Positions 16,738 through 24,910 of a stretch of 55,750 nucleotides of DNA are shown piece after piece. The position numbers were made by a program, and so were the translations under genes. The stretch's first letter is position 1. Each line of letters starts with the position of its first letter. The notes under the pieces were generated by a model. It was given only the letters and a program-made list of their open reading frames with translations, was not told the DNA's origin and made no database searches. The stretch is from Actinomycetota bacterium (lineage in GTDB: Bacteria > Actinomycetota > Actinomycetes > Streptosporangiales > Streptosporangiaceae): positions 1 to 55,750 of the forward strand of contig DAHVDE010000021.1 in NCBI GenBank assembly GCA_027313705.1, written 5' to 3'.

Positions 16738-16838
16738 ATTGGTTGAGCATAGGCCGCAGCGCAAAGCGGGTCAAGAGGTAGAAGATTAACTAGTACGAGC
16801 GAGCAGTTCAGCCTCGTTTAACATATTGGTAGGATTGG

Positions 16839-17600
16839 TTGAGTTCAGACAGGCCGCAGGAGAGCACCAGGTCGGCTGAGCGCAGGCTGGCCCTGGCTGA
16901 GCGGATCATCACGCACGCCATCAGTACCGGTCTCGGCCCTGACGGCCGGCTCCCTACCGAGCGCCAGCTTGCCGAGGACCTCGGTGTCACCAGATCCTCG
17001 ATTCGCTACGCGCTCGGCATCATGGAAGCGGAGGGCCACATCTCACGCGAGGTTGGCAGGGGAACTTACCTGCGCTCCGCCGATGTGCCAGCACCCCGCC
17101 GGCCAGCGGCGCCGCCCGCCTTCCCCGCGTCGGCGTTCCCCCTGTCAGCGGACGCGGCGTTCGCGCCCGCTGACGTCATGGTCGTCAGGCGACTGCTCGA
17201 GCCACAGGCGATGCCCCTGGCCGTAGCCTGGGCGACCGCCGCCGATTTCGAGGAGATGGATCGCTGCCTGGCTGGCGGGGACAAGGCAGCGAACTACGAA
17301 GAGTTCGAGGTATGGGACCTCGCTCTGCACCGCAGCATCATGGCCGCGACGCACAGCCCGCTGCTCGGCGCCTTGTACTCATCGATCGAGGCGGCCAGGC
17401 ACGGCCACATCTGGGGAGACCTCAAACGGCGCAACTCCTCCGCCGAGCGCAGGCACATGTACCAGGACGACCACCACGCAATCGTGGCCGCGATTAAGGC
17501 CCGCGACTCAGGTGCCGCCGTCCAGGCAATGCGCGGCCACCTAGCCCGCGTCTCCGACCACCTGAACGCAACCGACCCCGCCGCAGGCGGCTGGCAGTAA
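16839..17600 (+). CDS. GntR-family regulator, FadR/FCD subfamily
   Basis: 253 aa. An N-terminal winged helix (GRLPTERQLAEDLGVTRSSIRYALGIMEAEGHISREVGRGTYL region) is joined by a Pro/Ala-rich linker to an all-helical FCD effector domain with the expected metal-ligand pattern (DLALHRSIM, HMYQDDHHAIVAAI, MRGHLARV). It usually represses neighbouring catabolic and transport genes until an organic acid ligand binds. It is divergent from the FAH-Liv operon. The start is TTG 16839, with an AGGA upstream. Confidence 0.9.
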   Translation: MSSDRPQESTRSAERRLALAERIITHAISTGLGPDGRLPTERQLAEDLGVTRSSIRYALGIMEAEGHISREVGRGTYLRSADVPAPRRPAAPPAFPASAFPLSADAAFAPADVMVVRRLLEPQAMPLAVAWATAADFEEMDRCLAGGDKAANYEEFEVWDLALHRSIMAATHSPLLGALYSSIEAARHGHIWGDLKRRNSSAERRHMYQDDHHAIVAAIKARDSGAAVQAMRGHLARVSDHLNATDPAAGGWQ

Positions 17601-17668
17601 CCCCCCTCCCCCCTCCCCCCCTCCGCCCCTCCGGGGCGCTGACACCCACAACGCCACAACGTCCGCAC

Positions 17669-17743
17669 CCCAGCACCCACAACACCACAACGTGGGGTCC
17701 CGGCCCCCGCACCCAGCACCCGCAACACCACAACGTGGGGTCC
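17669..17743. repeat. Two 32-bp direct repeats after the GntR gene
   Basis: CCCAGCACCCACAACACCAC... (17669-17700) recurs at 17712-17743 with one change (ACCCGC for ACCCAC), a 43-nt period. A degenerate third copy lies at 17641-17670. Each unit contains CCAC-AAC-GTGG. Preceded by a C/T-rich tract (17601-17630). There are no spacers of CRISPR type. Confidence 0.7.
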
Positions 17744-17809
17744 TGGGGCGGGGGATGGTGCGGGATAGGTTGGGGCGGTGCTGTGGGAGCGTGGGCAGGG
17801 TGACGCAGG

Positions 17810-18289
17810 GTGACGCAGGCGGGGGCGGGGGCGGTTGTTTTTCGGCTGGCCGGGCGGGTGCTGGTGCTTGACGGGGGCGGACGGGTGCTGCTGCTGCACG
17901 GGTTCGACCCGGCACAGGCCGGCCGGCCTTACTGGTTCACTGTCGGCGGCGGCGCCAAGCCCGGCGAGAGCCTGGCGCAGGCAGCGGCCCGCGAGCTTGC
18001 CGAGGAAACCGGGATCTCGGTCAGCCCGGCCGAGCTTGGCCTGCCGGTATGGCATGAAATAACCGAGTTTAGCTACCAGGGCCGCCGTTACCGGCAGGAA
18101 CAGGACTTCTTCCGGCTCAGGGTCACCTCTGCGGAGATCAGCGTCGAAGGGCTCGAGGACGAGGAAGCCGCCACGGTGGATGGTTGCCGCTGGTGGACGG
18201 CGGCCGAGCTTGAGTCGACGACCGAGCAGTTCTACCCGGCCGAGCTTCCTGACCTGGTCCGCAGATTTCAGATCGAGAATACGCCGTAG
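17810..18289 (+). CDS. NUDIX hydrolase
   Basis: 159 aa. The Nudix box is complete: GGGAKPGESLAQAAARELAEETG, with the REL-EE-G core that binds Mg. The rest of the fold (VLLLHGFDP, YWFTVGGG, WWTAAELE) fits the ADP-ribose pyrophosphatase/MutT group; the substrate is unknown. The start is GTG 17810 inside a tandem GGGTGACGCA duplication, so the start is moderately sure. Its end overlaps the convergent glucosidase by 22 nt. Confidence 0.88.
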   Translation: MTQAGAGAVVFRLAGRVLVLDGGGRVLLLHGFDPAQAGRPYWFTVGGGAKPGESLAQAAARELAEETGISVSPAELGLPVWHEITEFSYQGRRYRQEQDFFRLRVTSAEISVEGLEDEEAATVDGCRWWTAAELESTTEQFYPAELPDLVRRFQIENTP

Positions 18290-19929
18290 CCGAAGCCTTC
18301 GGCACTGGCTTGGCCGCCGGCGACGGTGACACCGCTGGCCACCAGGGGCTCGGCCAGACCGGGCGGAACCGCGCACGTCACCGGTTCCCTGGCGGGGTTG
18401 ATCACCACCAGATGCGAGCCGCCGCGCAGGTAAACCAGCGGGTACCCGGCATGCAGCACTCGCACCGCGCCACCGGTCCGCAGGGCGGGCAGCTCCTTGC
18501 GGAGCGCGATCAGGCGCCTTACCTGATACAGCAGCGATTGCGGGTCAGCCCGCTGACTTGCGACATTCGGCCGGCCAGGGGAAGGATCTAGCGGCAGGTA
18601 CAGCGAGCCCGCGGGCCCGGAAGAGAACCCGGCGGTCACGCCTTCGTCCCACTGCATCGGCGTGCGGGAGCCCGCGCGGTTCCAGCCAGGCCAGATCTCG
18701 CTGCCTTCCACCGAGGGCAAGTCAGGCACGAACCGCATCCCGATCTCGTCGCCGCAATGTATCCCTGGCAGCGTTGGCCAGGTCAGCAAGAACGCGAACA
18801 CCGGCCCGAGCTGCCCGGCCGTACGGTCGCCGCACGCCGGGCGGTTGAAATCGTGGTCGGAGGAGAACAGCGCGATCAGCCCGGTATCGCCGGTCGCCGC
18901 CGCGTCGGCACGCCAGGCGGCGAGGAACGGCTCGAACGACCCGGCGCCTTCAGCGCTGAAATAACATGGTCGGGCCGGCGAGGCACCCGGAAGCGCCATC
19001 CCCTGCCCGTTGTTGAGCAGCGACCCGTGCTCTGGACCGACGGCGAGGTAAAAGTCGGCGTGGAACCCGGCAGGCCCGGATACTGAAGGCCGGTTCCACT
19101 CCGACAACAGCGCGGCATCCGGGTAAGCCCCGTCCAGCCAGCCGCGAATCTCGCGCCACAGCCTGGCAGTCTCGTGCTGGCCAGGATCATCTTTCACCAG
19201 AGTGTTGGCCAGGTCCACCCGGAAACCCGCCACGCCGAGTTCCAGCCAGTGCGCCATCACCGCCTTCAGCGCGGCCCGGTTGGCGCGAGGTCCGGCCGCG
19301 TCGACCGGCTGCCGCCAGGGTTCGGCTTCGTGCATCCTGGCGTAACCGAAGTTGAGTGCTGGCTGAAAAGGGAAGAAGTTCGGCAGGTACCATCCTGGCC
19401 GCGAGCCTGGCGAAAGCACCCACTGCGGCCCGGGCGATCCGGCTTCTGCCTCGCCTTCTCCCGGCCAGCGGACCGAGCCGGACTCGATGCTGGCCGCGTG
19501 ACCTGGCCTTGGGTATCGCAGGGAACTTGTCACTTGGTCGGGCGCGGCAAAGATGTACCGGCGGTCGTCCTGGTGATCGCACGCCGCGCGGAACCAGGGG
19601 TGCTGGTCAGAGGTGTGCCCTGCCACCAGGTCGAGTAGCATCCTGATCCCGCGCGACCGCGCCGCCTGCGCCAGCGCGACCAGGTCCTCGTTGCTGCCGT
19701 ACCGCCGGTCGACCGTGAGGTAGTCGCTGACGTCATAGCCTGCATCACGCATCGGCGAAGCGAAGCAGGGGTTGAGCCAGAGCACGTCGACCCCGAGCCA
19801 CGCCAGGTAATCGAGTCGCTCGCTGATCCCGGCCAGGTCTCCGATCCCGTCGCCGTTGGAGTCGGCGAAGGACTGCGGGTAGATCTCGTAGGCGACGGCG
19901 TGCCGCAGCCAATCAGGCAGCGCGTTCAC
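18268..19929 (-). CDS. GH13 alpha-glucosidase / oligo-1,6-glucosidase-like
   Basis: 553 aa. A (beta/alpha)8 GH13 enzyme with AYEIYPQSFADSNGDGIGDL (region typical of GH13 subfamilies that cleave short alpha-glucosides), the nucleophile Asp in GFRVDLANTL (about 239), the acid/base Glu in LLSEWNRP (about 277) and the third Asp in SSDHDFNRP (about 360). It has no signal peptide, so it is cytoplasmic and likely cleaves isomalto- or malto-oligosaccharides, trehalose or sucrose. GTG 19929 overlaps the thioesterase stop as GTGA and is preferred over GTG 19938. Confidence 0.9.
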   Translation of the reverse strand: MNALPDWLRHAVAYEIYPQSFADSNGDGIGDLAGISERLDYLAWLGVDVLWLNPCFASPMRDAGYDVSDYLTVDRRYGSNEDLVALAQAARSRGIRMLLDLVAGHTSDQHPWFRAACDHQDDRRYIFAAPDQVTSSLRYPRPGHAASIESGSVRWPGEGEAEAGSPGPQWVLSPGSRPGWYLPNFFPFQPALNFGYARMHEAEPWRQPVDAAGPRANRAALKAVMAHWLELGVAGFRVDLANTLVKDDPGQHETARLWREIRGWLDGAYPDAALLSEWNRPSVSGPAGFHADFYLAVGPEHGSLLNNGQGMALPGASPARPCYFSAEGAGSFEPFLAAWRADAAATGDTGLIALFSSDHDFNRPACGDRTAGQLGPVFAFLLTWPTLPGIHCGDEIGMRFVPDLPSVEGSEIWPGWNRAGSRTPMQWDEGVTAGFSSGPAGSLYLPLDPSPGRPNVASQRADPQSLLYQVRRLIALRKELPALRTGGAVRVLHAGYPLVYLRGGSHLVVINPAREPVTCAVPPGLAEPLVASGVTVAGGQASAEGFGYGVFSI

Positions 19930-20339
19930 GCCAGCCACCCGGCTTGCCTTGACCGGCCGCGGAACTCGGCGATCACCTCGTCATCCCGCCGCACGGTCAC
20001 ATCGTAAATGCCGCTTCTTCCGTAGCTCACCCGTTCGGTCGCCGTGGCGACCAGGAGGTCGCCTTCGCGTACCGGGGCTATGAACGCGATGTCGGCGCCG
20101 GCCGCCACAGTCGCCTGACCCCGGCTGTTGCAGGCGCAGGCGAACGCCGTGTCGGCCAGCATGAAGACGTAGCCGCCGTGCGCGATCCCGTGCCCGTTGA
20201 TCATGGCCGCCGTAACCCGAAGGCCGACCACCGCGCTGCCGTCGCCGATGCTCACCAGCTCCATGCCGATCCCGCGCGAGGCGCCGTCGGCCGCGAACAT
20301 GGCCTGTGCGGAGCCGTAGGCAGGCTCACTGTCGATCAT
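19926..20339 (-). CDS. paaI: PaaI-type hotdog acyl-CoA thioesterase
   Basis: 137 aa hotdog protein. The PaaI motif NGHGIAHGGYVFMLADTAFACACNS has the catalytic-region His-Gly-Gly and Asp. In the phenylacetate pathway PaaI hydrolyses hydroxylated phenylacetyl-CoA; no other paa gene is near, so the assignment is to the family only. ATG 20339 has AGGA 8 nt upstream. It is divergent from the S33 hydrolase gene by 28 nt and coupled to the glucosidase gene. Confidence 0.85.
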   Translation of the reverse strand: MIDSEPAYGSAQAMFAADGASRGIGMELVSIGDGSAVVGLRVTAAMINGHGIAHGGYVFMLADTAFACACNSRGQATVAAGADIAFIAPVREGDLLVATATERVSYGRSGIYDVTVRRDDEVIAEFRGRSRQAGWLA

Positions 20340-20367
20340 TTCGCCATCCTGCCGTACGGTGCTTGTT

Positions 20368-21657
20368 ATGCCGCCCGCACTCCCCCCTGATCAGGCGCGC
20401 CTGCCAGGCGTCTTGCTCACCAATCACGAGTTCTCCGTGCCGCTGGACCATGCGCGGCCTGACGGCGAGGAAATCACGGTCTTCGCCAGGGAACTCGTGG
20501 CCGTCGAGCACGCCGGCCGCAAGGACCTGCCCTGGCTGCTTTACCTCCAGGGCGGCCCTGGCAGGCAGGCGCCGCGGCCGCTGACCAGGAAAACCGGCTG
20601 GATCGACCGGGCGCTGCTTGACTATCGCCTGCTCCTGCTCGATCAGCGCGGCACCGGCCGGTCAACCCCGGCCACCAGGCGCACGCTCGCCGCCAGAGGA
20701 TCGGCCGGTGACCAGGCGCGGTATCTCACCCGTTTCCGCGCCGACTCGATCGTGGCAGACGCCGAACTGATCAGGCGCCGGCTCGCCGGCGGCAAGCCGT
20801 GGAGCGTGCTCGGCCAGAGTTTCGGCGGCTTCTGCACGGTTACCTACCTGTCCATGGCGCCACAAGGCCTGGCCGAGGCGTTCATCGCCGGCGGACTGCC
20901 AGGCCTCGACACGACCGCGGACGACGTTTACCGCGCCACCTACCGTTCGGTCACCGCCAAGAACGAAGAGCACTTCGCGATGTACCCGAGCGACCTGGCA
21001 CAGGCCGGAAGGATCGCCAGGCACCTGGCCGGGCACGACGTCAGGCTGCCCTGCGGTGCCCCGCTTACGGTGCGGGCGTTCCAGTCGCTCGGCATCGGAC
21101 TTGGCATGACCACAGGCAGCCAGCAATTGCACTTCCTGCTCGAAGACGCCTTCGAAGGCGACGAGATCGGTGACGACTTCCTGTACCGCGCGCAATCCGC
21201 GCTCACCTTCGCCAACGGCCCGCTTTACGGTGCGCTGCACGAGGCCTGCTACGGCCAGGGCCGGGCGACCAACTGGGCCGCGCACCGGATCAGGGCCGAG
21301 TTCCCGCAGTTCGACGCCGGTGACCCCCTGCTGTTCACCGGCGAGATGATCTACCCGTGGATGTTCCAGACCGACCCGGTGCTCGTGCCGCTGGCCGGAG
21401 TCGCCGAGATCCTGGCCGGCTATGACGACTGGCCGCCGCTTTACGACCGGGCCAGGCTCGCCGCCAACGAAGTTCCCTGCGCCGCGGTGATCTACTACAA
21501 CGACATGTACGTGCCGCAAGAGATCTCGGTGCGGACGGCCGCCGCGATCAAGGGCCTGCACTCCTGGGTGACCAGCGAATACGAGCACAACGGACTCGGT
21601 CTGAGCGGCGACGCTGTGCTCGGCAGGCTCATCGGCATGGTGCGCGGCAGCATCTGA
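20368..21657 (+). CDS. Alpha/beta hydrolase, proline iminopeptidase-like (S33)
   Basis: 429 aa. Oxyanion motif YLQGGPG, DQRGTGRSTP, the nucleophile elbow GQSFGG, and a cap domain, ending with a His-containing stretch (EYEHNGLG). This matches the large S33 prolyl/arginyl aminopeptidase group. ATG 20368 was preferred to GTG 20359: TACGGT (20355-20360), a TANNNT -10, ends 7 nt before it and there is no Shine-Dalgarno, indicating a leaderless transcript. Confidence 0.88.
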   Translation: MPPALPPDQARLPGVLLTNHEFSVPLDHARPDGEEITVFARELVAVEHAGRKDLPWLLYLQGGPGRQAPRPLTRKTGWIDRALLDYRLLLLDQRGTGRSTPATRRTLAARGSAGDQARYLTRFRADSIVADAELIRRRLAGGKPWSVLGQSFGGFCTVTYLSMAPQGLAEAFIAGGLPGLDTTADDVYRATYRSVTAKNEEHFAMYPSDLAQAGRIARHLAGHDVRLPCGAPLTVRAFQSLGIGLGMTTGSQQLHFLLEDAFEGDEIGDDFLYRAQSALTFANGPLYGALHEACYGQGRATNWAAHRIRAEFPQFDAGDPLLFTGEMIYPWMFQTDPVLVPLAGVAEILAGYDDWPPLYDRARLAANEVPCAAVIYYNDMYVPQEISVRTAAAIKGLHSWVTSEYEHNGLGLSGDAVLGRLIGMVRGSI

Positions 21658-21679
21658 CCAGCCGTCCTACCCTGAACCA

Positions 21680-22189
21680 GTGACGATAAGGACGTGCTTG
21701 TGCCTCATCACCCGTCCGGCGCACGGTTCGGCCGGGCTGGCATCCAAAGAAGTACTGCTCGGTTATAAGAAGACCGGCTTCGGGGCCGGCCGCTGGGTAG
21801 GGATCGGCGGCCACGTCGAGGACGGCGAGAAGCCGGCCGATGCGGCTGTCCGCGAGGTCGCAGAGGAGACCAGCCTCATCGTTCCTGTCGACTCGCTTAG
21901 CCACATGGCCACGCTGACCTTCGTCTTCCCGTTTCGGCCGGCCTGGGATCAGACCGCAGACGTCTTCGTGACGACGCAATTTTCCGGCACGCCAGTCGAG
22001 TCCAGCGAGGTCGTGCCGACCTGGTTTCCCGAAAACGAGTTGCCGTTCGATGGCATGTGGGATGACGCCAAGCACTGGGTGCCCGTGGTGCTCGGTGGTG
22101 ACCCGGTCACGGCGACTGTCACCTTCGGCGCGGACTGCGCAACCGTGACCAGGATCGATCCGCACCCGCTGGGCGCATGGCGAAGCTGA
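21680..22189 (+). CDS. MutT/MTH1-like NUDIX (8-oxo-dGTP diphosphatase type)
   Basis: 169 aa. The sequence LLGYKKTGFGAGRWVGIGGHVEDGE leads into the Nudix box (G-HVEDGEKPADAAVREVAEET), very like MTH1-type oxidised-nucleotide hydrolases, including the GxGxW-GxGGHVE segment. Its predicted role is cleaning the nucleotide pool. GTG 21680 has TACCCT (21668-21673) 6 nt upstream, so it is probably leaderless. Confidence 0.87.
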   Translation: MTIRTCLCLITRPAHGSAGLASKEVLLGYKKTGFGAGRWVGIGGHVEDGEKPADAAVREVAEETSLIVPVDSLSHMATLTFVFPFRPAWDQTADVFVTTQFSGTPVESSEVVPTWFPENELPFDGMWDDAKHWVPVVLGGDPVTATVTFGADCATVTRIDPHPLGAWRS

Positions 22190-22204
22190 CTTCCGGCTAC
22201 ATAG

Positions 22205-22227
22205 TTAGCCGTGCTAAATTTATTTAG
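22205..22227. promoter_or_regulatory. Overlapping inverted repeats at the MFS gene start
   Basis: TTAGC-CGT-GCTAA (22205-22217) overlaps CTAAAT-TT-ATTTAG (22214-22227). TAAATT (22215-22220) is a TANNNT -10 placed 6 nt before GTG 22227. A repressor binding here would block both promoter and start codon; none is adjacent. Confidence 0.5.
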
Positions 22228-24014
22228 TGGTGAGACTCCGGACACGGCGGGCAGGTAACGAGGCAGCGGGCAAAGAGGCGCCGCAGCCGCAGGGCGACAG
22301 GTACAAGTGGGTTGCCCTCTCTAACACGACGCTGAGCATCACGATGGCGACGATCGACGGCTCGATCGTGATCATCTCGATGCCCGCGATCTTCCGCGGC
22401 ATCCACCTTGACCCGACGGCTCCTGGCAACATCAGCTATCTCCTGTGGATGATCATCGGCTACCTGCTGGTCACGGCGGTGCTTGTGGTGACGCTCGGTC
22501 GTCTTGGCGACATGTTCGGCCGGGTCAGGATCTACAACCTCGGGTTCGTGGTCTTCACCCTCGCCTCGATCGCCTTGTCTCTCGATCCGCTCACCGGTCC
22601 GGCCGGTGCCCTCTGGCTGATCCTCTGGCGGATCGTGCAGGCCTTCGGCGGAGCGATGCTGATGGCCAATTCGGCCGCCATCCTCACCGACGCCTTCCCC
22701 GCCAGGCAGCGAGGCATGGCGCTCGGCATTAACCAGATCTCTGGCATGGCCGGGCAGTTCGTCGGCTTGCTGCTCGGCGGCGTGCTCGCCGCGTGGGACT
22801 GGCGCGCGGTGTTCTGGATTAACGTGCCGATCGGCATTTTCGGCACGTACTGGTCCTACACCAAGCTGCGCGAGATCGCCAGCGTGCACAAGGCCAGGAT
22901 CGACTGGTGGGGCAACGTCACCTTCGCCCTCGGTGCCGGCTTGCTGCTGGTGGCGATCACCTACGGGATCCAGCCCTATGGCGGTCACGCGACCGGATGG
23001 ACCAGCCCGCGGGTCGCTGGCGGCCTGGCACTCGGCGTCTTGCTGCTGATCGTCTTCTGCGTGGTCGAGACCAAGATCGCCGAGCCGATGTTCAGGCTCA
23101 GCCTGTTCAAGATCCGGGCCTTCGCGGCGGGCAACGCCGCCAGCCTGATGGGCTCCATCGCGCGCGGCGGGCTCCAGTTCATGCTGATCATCTGGCTGCA
23201 GGGCATCTGGCTGCCCGAGCGCGGGTACAGCTTTTCCCGGACTCCGTTGTTCGCCGGCATCTACCTGCTCCCGCTGACCGTCGGCTTCCTGGTCTCCGGA
23301 CCGGTCTCCGGTTATCTGTCGGACCGGTACGGTCCCAGGCTGTTCGCGACCAGCGGGCTCCTGGTGTCCGCCTGCGCGTTCGCCGGGCTGCTGCTGCTGC
23401 CGGTGAGCTTCCCTTACTGGGCCTTCGCCTCGATCATCTTCTGCAACGGACTTGGCTCGGGGCTGTTCGCCTCGCCGAACACGTCGGCGATCATGAGCAG
23501 CGTCCCGGCCAGGTACCGAGGTTCCGCGTCCGGTATGCGGTCCACGTTCCAGAACTCCGGCATGTCGCTTTCCATCGGGATCTTCTTCTCGCTGATGATC
23601 GCCGGGCTGGCCGCGACCTTGCCTAGGACGCTGAGCGCCGGACTGCGCGCGCACGGAGTGCCCGCCCAGGTCGCGGCCCATATCGCCGGGCTACCGCCGG
23701 TCAGCACGTTGTTCGCATCGTTCCTCGGCTACAACCCGATCGGCAGCCTGCTTAAGCCATTTGGCATAATCGGTCACCTTAGCAAGGCTAATGCCACCAT
23801 TCTGACTAGCAAAGAATACTTTCCGCATCTCATTTCAGGGCCATTCCACCATGGCCTGGTGATCGTATTCAGCGTAGCGATCGGAATGTCGGTGCTCGGT
23901 GCCCTGGTGTCGCTGCTACGTGGCAGTCAGTTCTACTACGATGCACCTGAAGGCACCGTGACGTCGGCTGCTCCAGAGTCAGGAACGGCAGTCACGGCGT
24001 CGGCCCAGGCCTAG
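22227..24014 (+). CDS. DHA2 (EmrB/QacA-type) MFS efflux transporter
   Basis: 595 aa with about 14 membrane helices. Motif A-like GRLGDMFGRVRIYNLGF follows helix 2, and a motif C-like stretch (SGMAGQFVGLLLGGVLAAWDWRAVFWINVP) is present as in drug/H+ antiporters. It is predicted to export hydrophobic compounds; the substrate is unknown. The first of two adjacent GTG codons (22227, 22230) is taken as start on the -10 spacing. A 56-nt gap separates it from a secreted-protein gene. Confidence 0.92.
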   Translation: MVRLRTRRAGNEAAGKEAPQPQGDRYKWVALSNTTLSITMATIDGSIVIISMPAIFRGIHLDPTAPGNISYLLWMIIGYLLVTAVLVVTLGRLGDMFGRVRIYNLGFVVFTLASIALSLDPLTGPAGALWLILWRIVQAFGGAMLMANSAAILTDAFPARQRGMALGINQISGMAGQFVGLLLGGVLAAWDWRAVFWINVPIGIFGTYWSYTKLREIASVHKARIDWWGNVTFALGAGLLLVAITYGIQPYGGHATGWTSPRVAGGLALGVLLLIVFCVVETKIAEPMFRLSLFKIRAFAAGNAASLMGSIARGGLQFMLIIWLQGIWLPERGYSFSRTPLFAGIYLLPLTVGFLVSGPVSGYLSDRYGPRLFATSGLLVSACAFAGLLLLPVSFPYWAFASIIFCNGLGSGLFASPNTSAIMSSVPARYRGSASGMRSTFQNSGMSLSIGIFFSLMIAGLAATLPRTLSAGLRAHGVPAQVAAHIAGLPPVSTLFASFLGYNPIGSLLKPFGIIGHLSKANATILTSKEYFPHLISGPFHHGLVIVFSVAIGMSVLGALVSLLRGSQFYYDAPEGTVTSAAPESGTAVTASAQA

Positions 24015-24070
24015 TCACCCCCGCGAGGAATGGGCATCCATTCAGTCGAGGCCGTTCAGAAGGAGTGACT

Positions 24071-24538
24071 ATGAAGGTTCGGCACCTTTCCCGCACGCTC
24101 ATAACCGCGGCCATCGCGGCGAGCGCCTTCGCGGGCGCAGTATCCATCGTGCCTGCCGCCTCGGCGGCCACGGCGGCCCATGGGACCACGGCGCTGAGAT
24201 TGCCGGTGCTTGTCAACTGCCAGAACAGAGCCACCATCGCGCCCAGGCGGTTCACTATTACCTGTGCCGACGGCAACGACTACCTGACCAGGCTCAGGTG
24301 GTCACGCTGGGCGGAGCAAGCGGCCGGCAGGGGAACGGAGTGGATCAATAACTGCGTCCCCAACTGCGCCTCAGGCAAGTTCGTGAAGTTCTACGTCTAC
24401 GTCAGGCTCTGGCGCCCAAGGTTCCGTCCGCACCACCGCGGCCAGCGGTACTACAGCAGGATGACGCTGACCTACCGCCACAAGGTGCCTCAGGGATTCC
24501 ACCGGCACCGCACGATCGGCCTGTGGGCGAGCATCTGA
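24071..24538 (+). CDS. Small secreted cysteine-containing protein
   Basis: 155 aa. It has a clear Sec signal peptide (basic n-region, core ITAAIAASAFAGAVSIV, cleavage near ASAA). The mature part has four Cys (VNCQN, ITCAD, NNCVPNCAS), likely two disulfides, and many aromatic/basic residues (LWRPRFRPHHRGQRYYSR). ATG 24071 has AAGGAG 5 nt upstream. I do not recognise a characterised family; similar short exported proteins occur in actinomycetes. Function unknown. Confidence 0.8.
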   Translation: MKVRHLSRTLITAAIAASAFAGAVSIVPAASAATAAHGTTALRLPVLVNCQNRATIAPRRFTITCADGNDYLTRLRWSRWAEQAAGRGTEWINNCVPNCASGKFVKFYVYVRLWRPRFRPHHRGQRYYSRMTLTYRHKVPQGFHRHRTIGLWASI

Positions 24539-24552
24539 AGTAAGCTCACGGT

Positions 24553-24762
24553 ATGCCGAGATATGAGTACCGCTGCCGTGCCTGCGGAGACACCTTCGAG
24601 CTCACCCGCCCGATGAGCGACTCGTCCGCACCTTGCAACTGTCCGCAAGGCCATGACGACACCGTGCGGCTGCTCTCTGCCGTCGCAGTCGGCGGTCGCA
24701 CGGGCAATGCGGCTCAACCGGGTGGCGGAGGCTGCTGCGGCGGAGCCTGCGGCTGCGGGTAA
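24553..24762 (+). CDS. FmdB-type zinc-ribbon protein
   Basis: 69 aa. The N-terminal FmdB/CxxC ribbon is MPRYEYRCRACGDTFELTRPMSD with a second Cys pair in APCNCPQGH, then a Gly/Cys-rich tail (GGGGCCGGACGCG) that could bind additional metal. The function of FmdB-like proteins is regulatory but mostly unproven. TAAGCT (24541-24546) lies 6 nt before ATG, so it is probably leaderless. A 20-bp hairpin follows. Confidence 0.85.
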   Translation: MPRYEYRCRACGDTFELTRPMSDSSAPCNCPQGHDDTVRLLSAVAVGGRTGNAAQPGGGGCCGGACGCG

Positions 24763-24779
24763 CCAGGCAGAGTCTGTCA

Positions 24780-24823
24780 AACGGGGAGTTCTCGGGACGA
24801 CAGCGTCCCGAGAACTCCCCGTT
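24780..24823 (+). terminator. 20-bp perfect hairpin after fmdB-like gene
   Basis: AACGGGGAGTTCTCGGGACG pairs with 24804-24823 around the tetraloop ACAG. The downstream U content is low (TGTCTTGG). It separates the FmdB-like gene from the CHAD-ParA operon and rules out the earlier open frame as the CHAD start. Confidence 0.82.
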
Positions 24824-24910
24824 GTCTTGGCCGGTGCCGCCATAGCCGAGAAGTTAATTTTGCATGTATTCTTGGTTAACTGTTCGGACAAAGCCCAAGA
24901 GGATGCGCCC

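Noticed and set aside
17641-17743. CRISPR array
   Set aside because: Too few repeats, spacers of about 11 nt, and no cas genes.
22224-23681. 485-codon minus-strand open frame opposite the MFS gene
   Set aside because: High-GC antisense shadow, charged low-complexity translation without domains.
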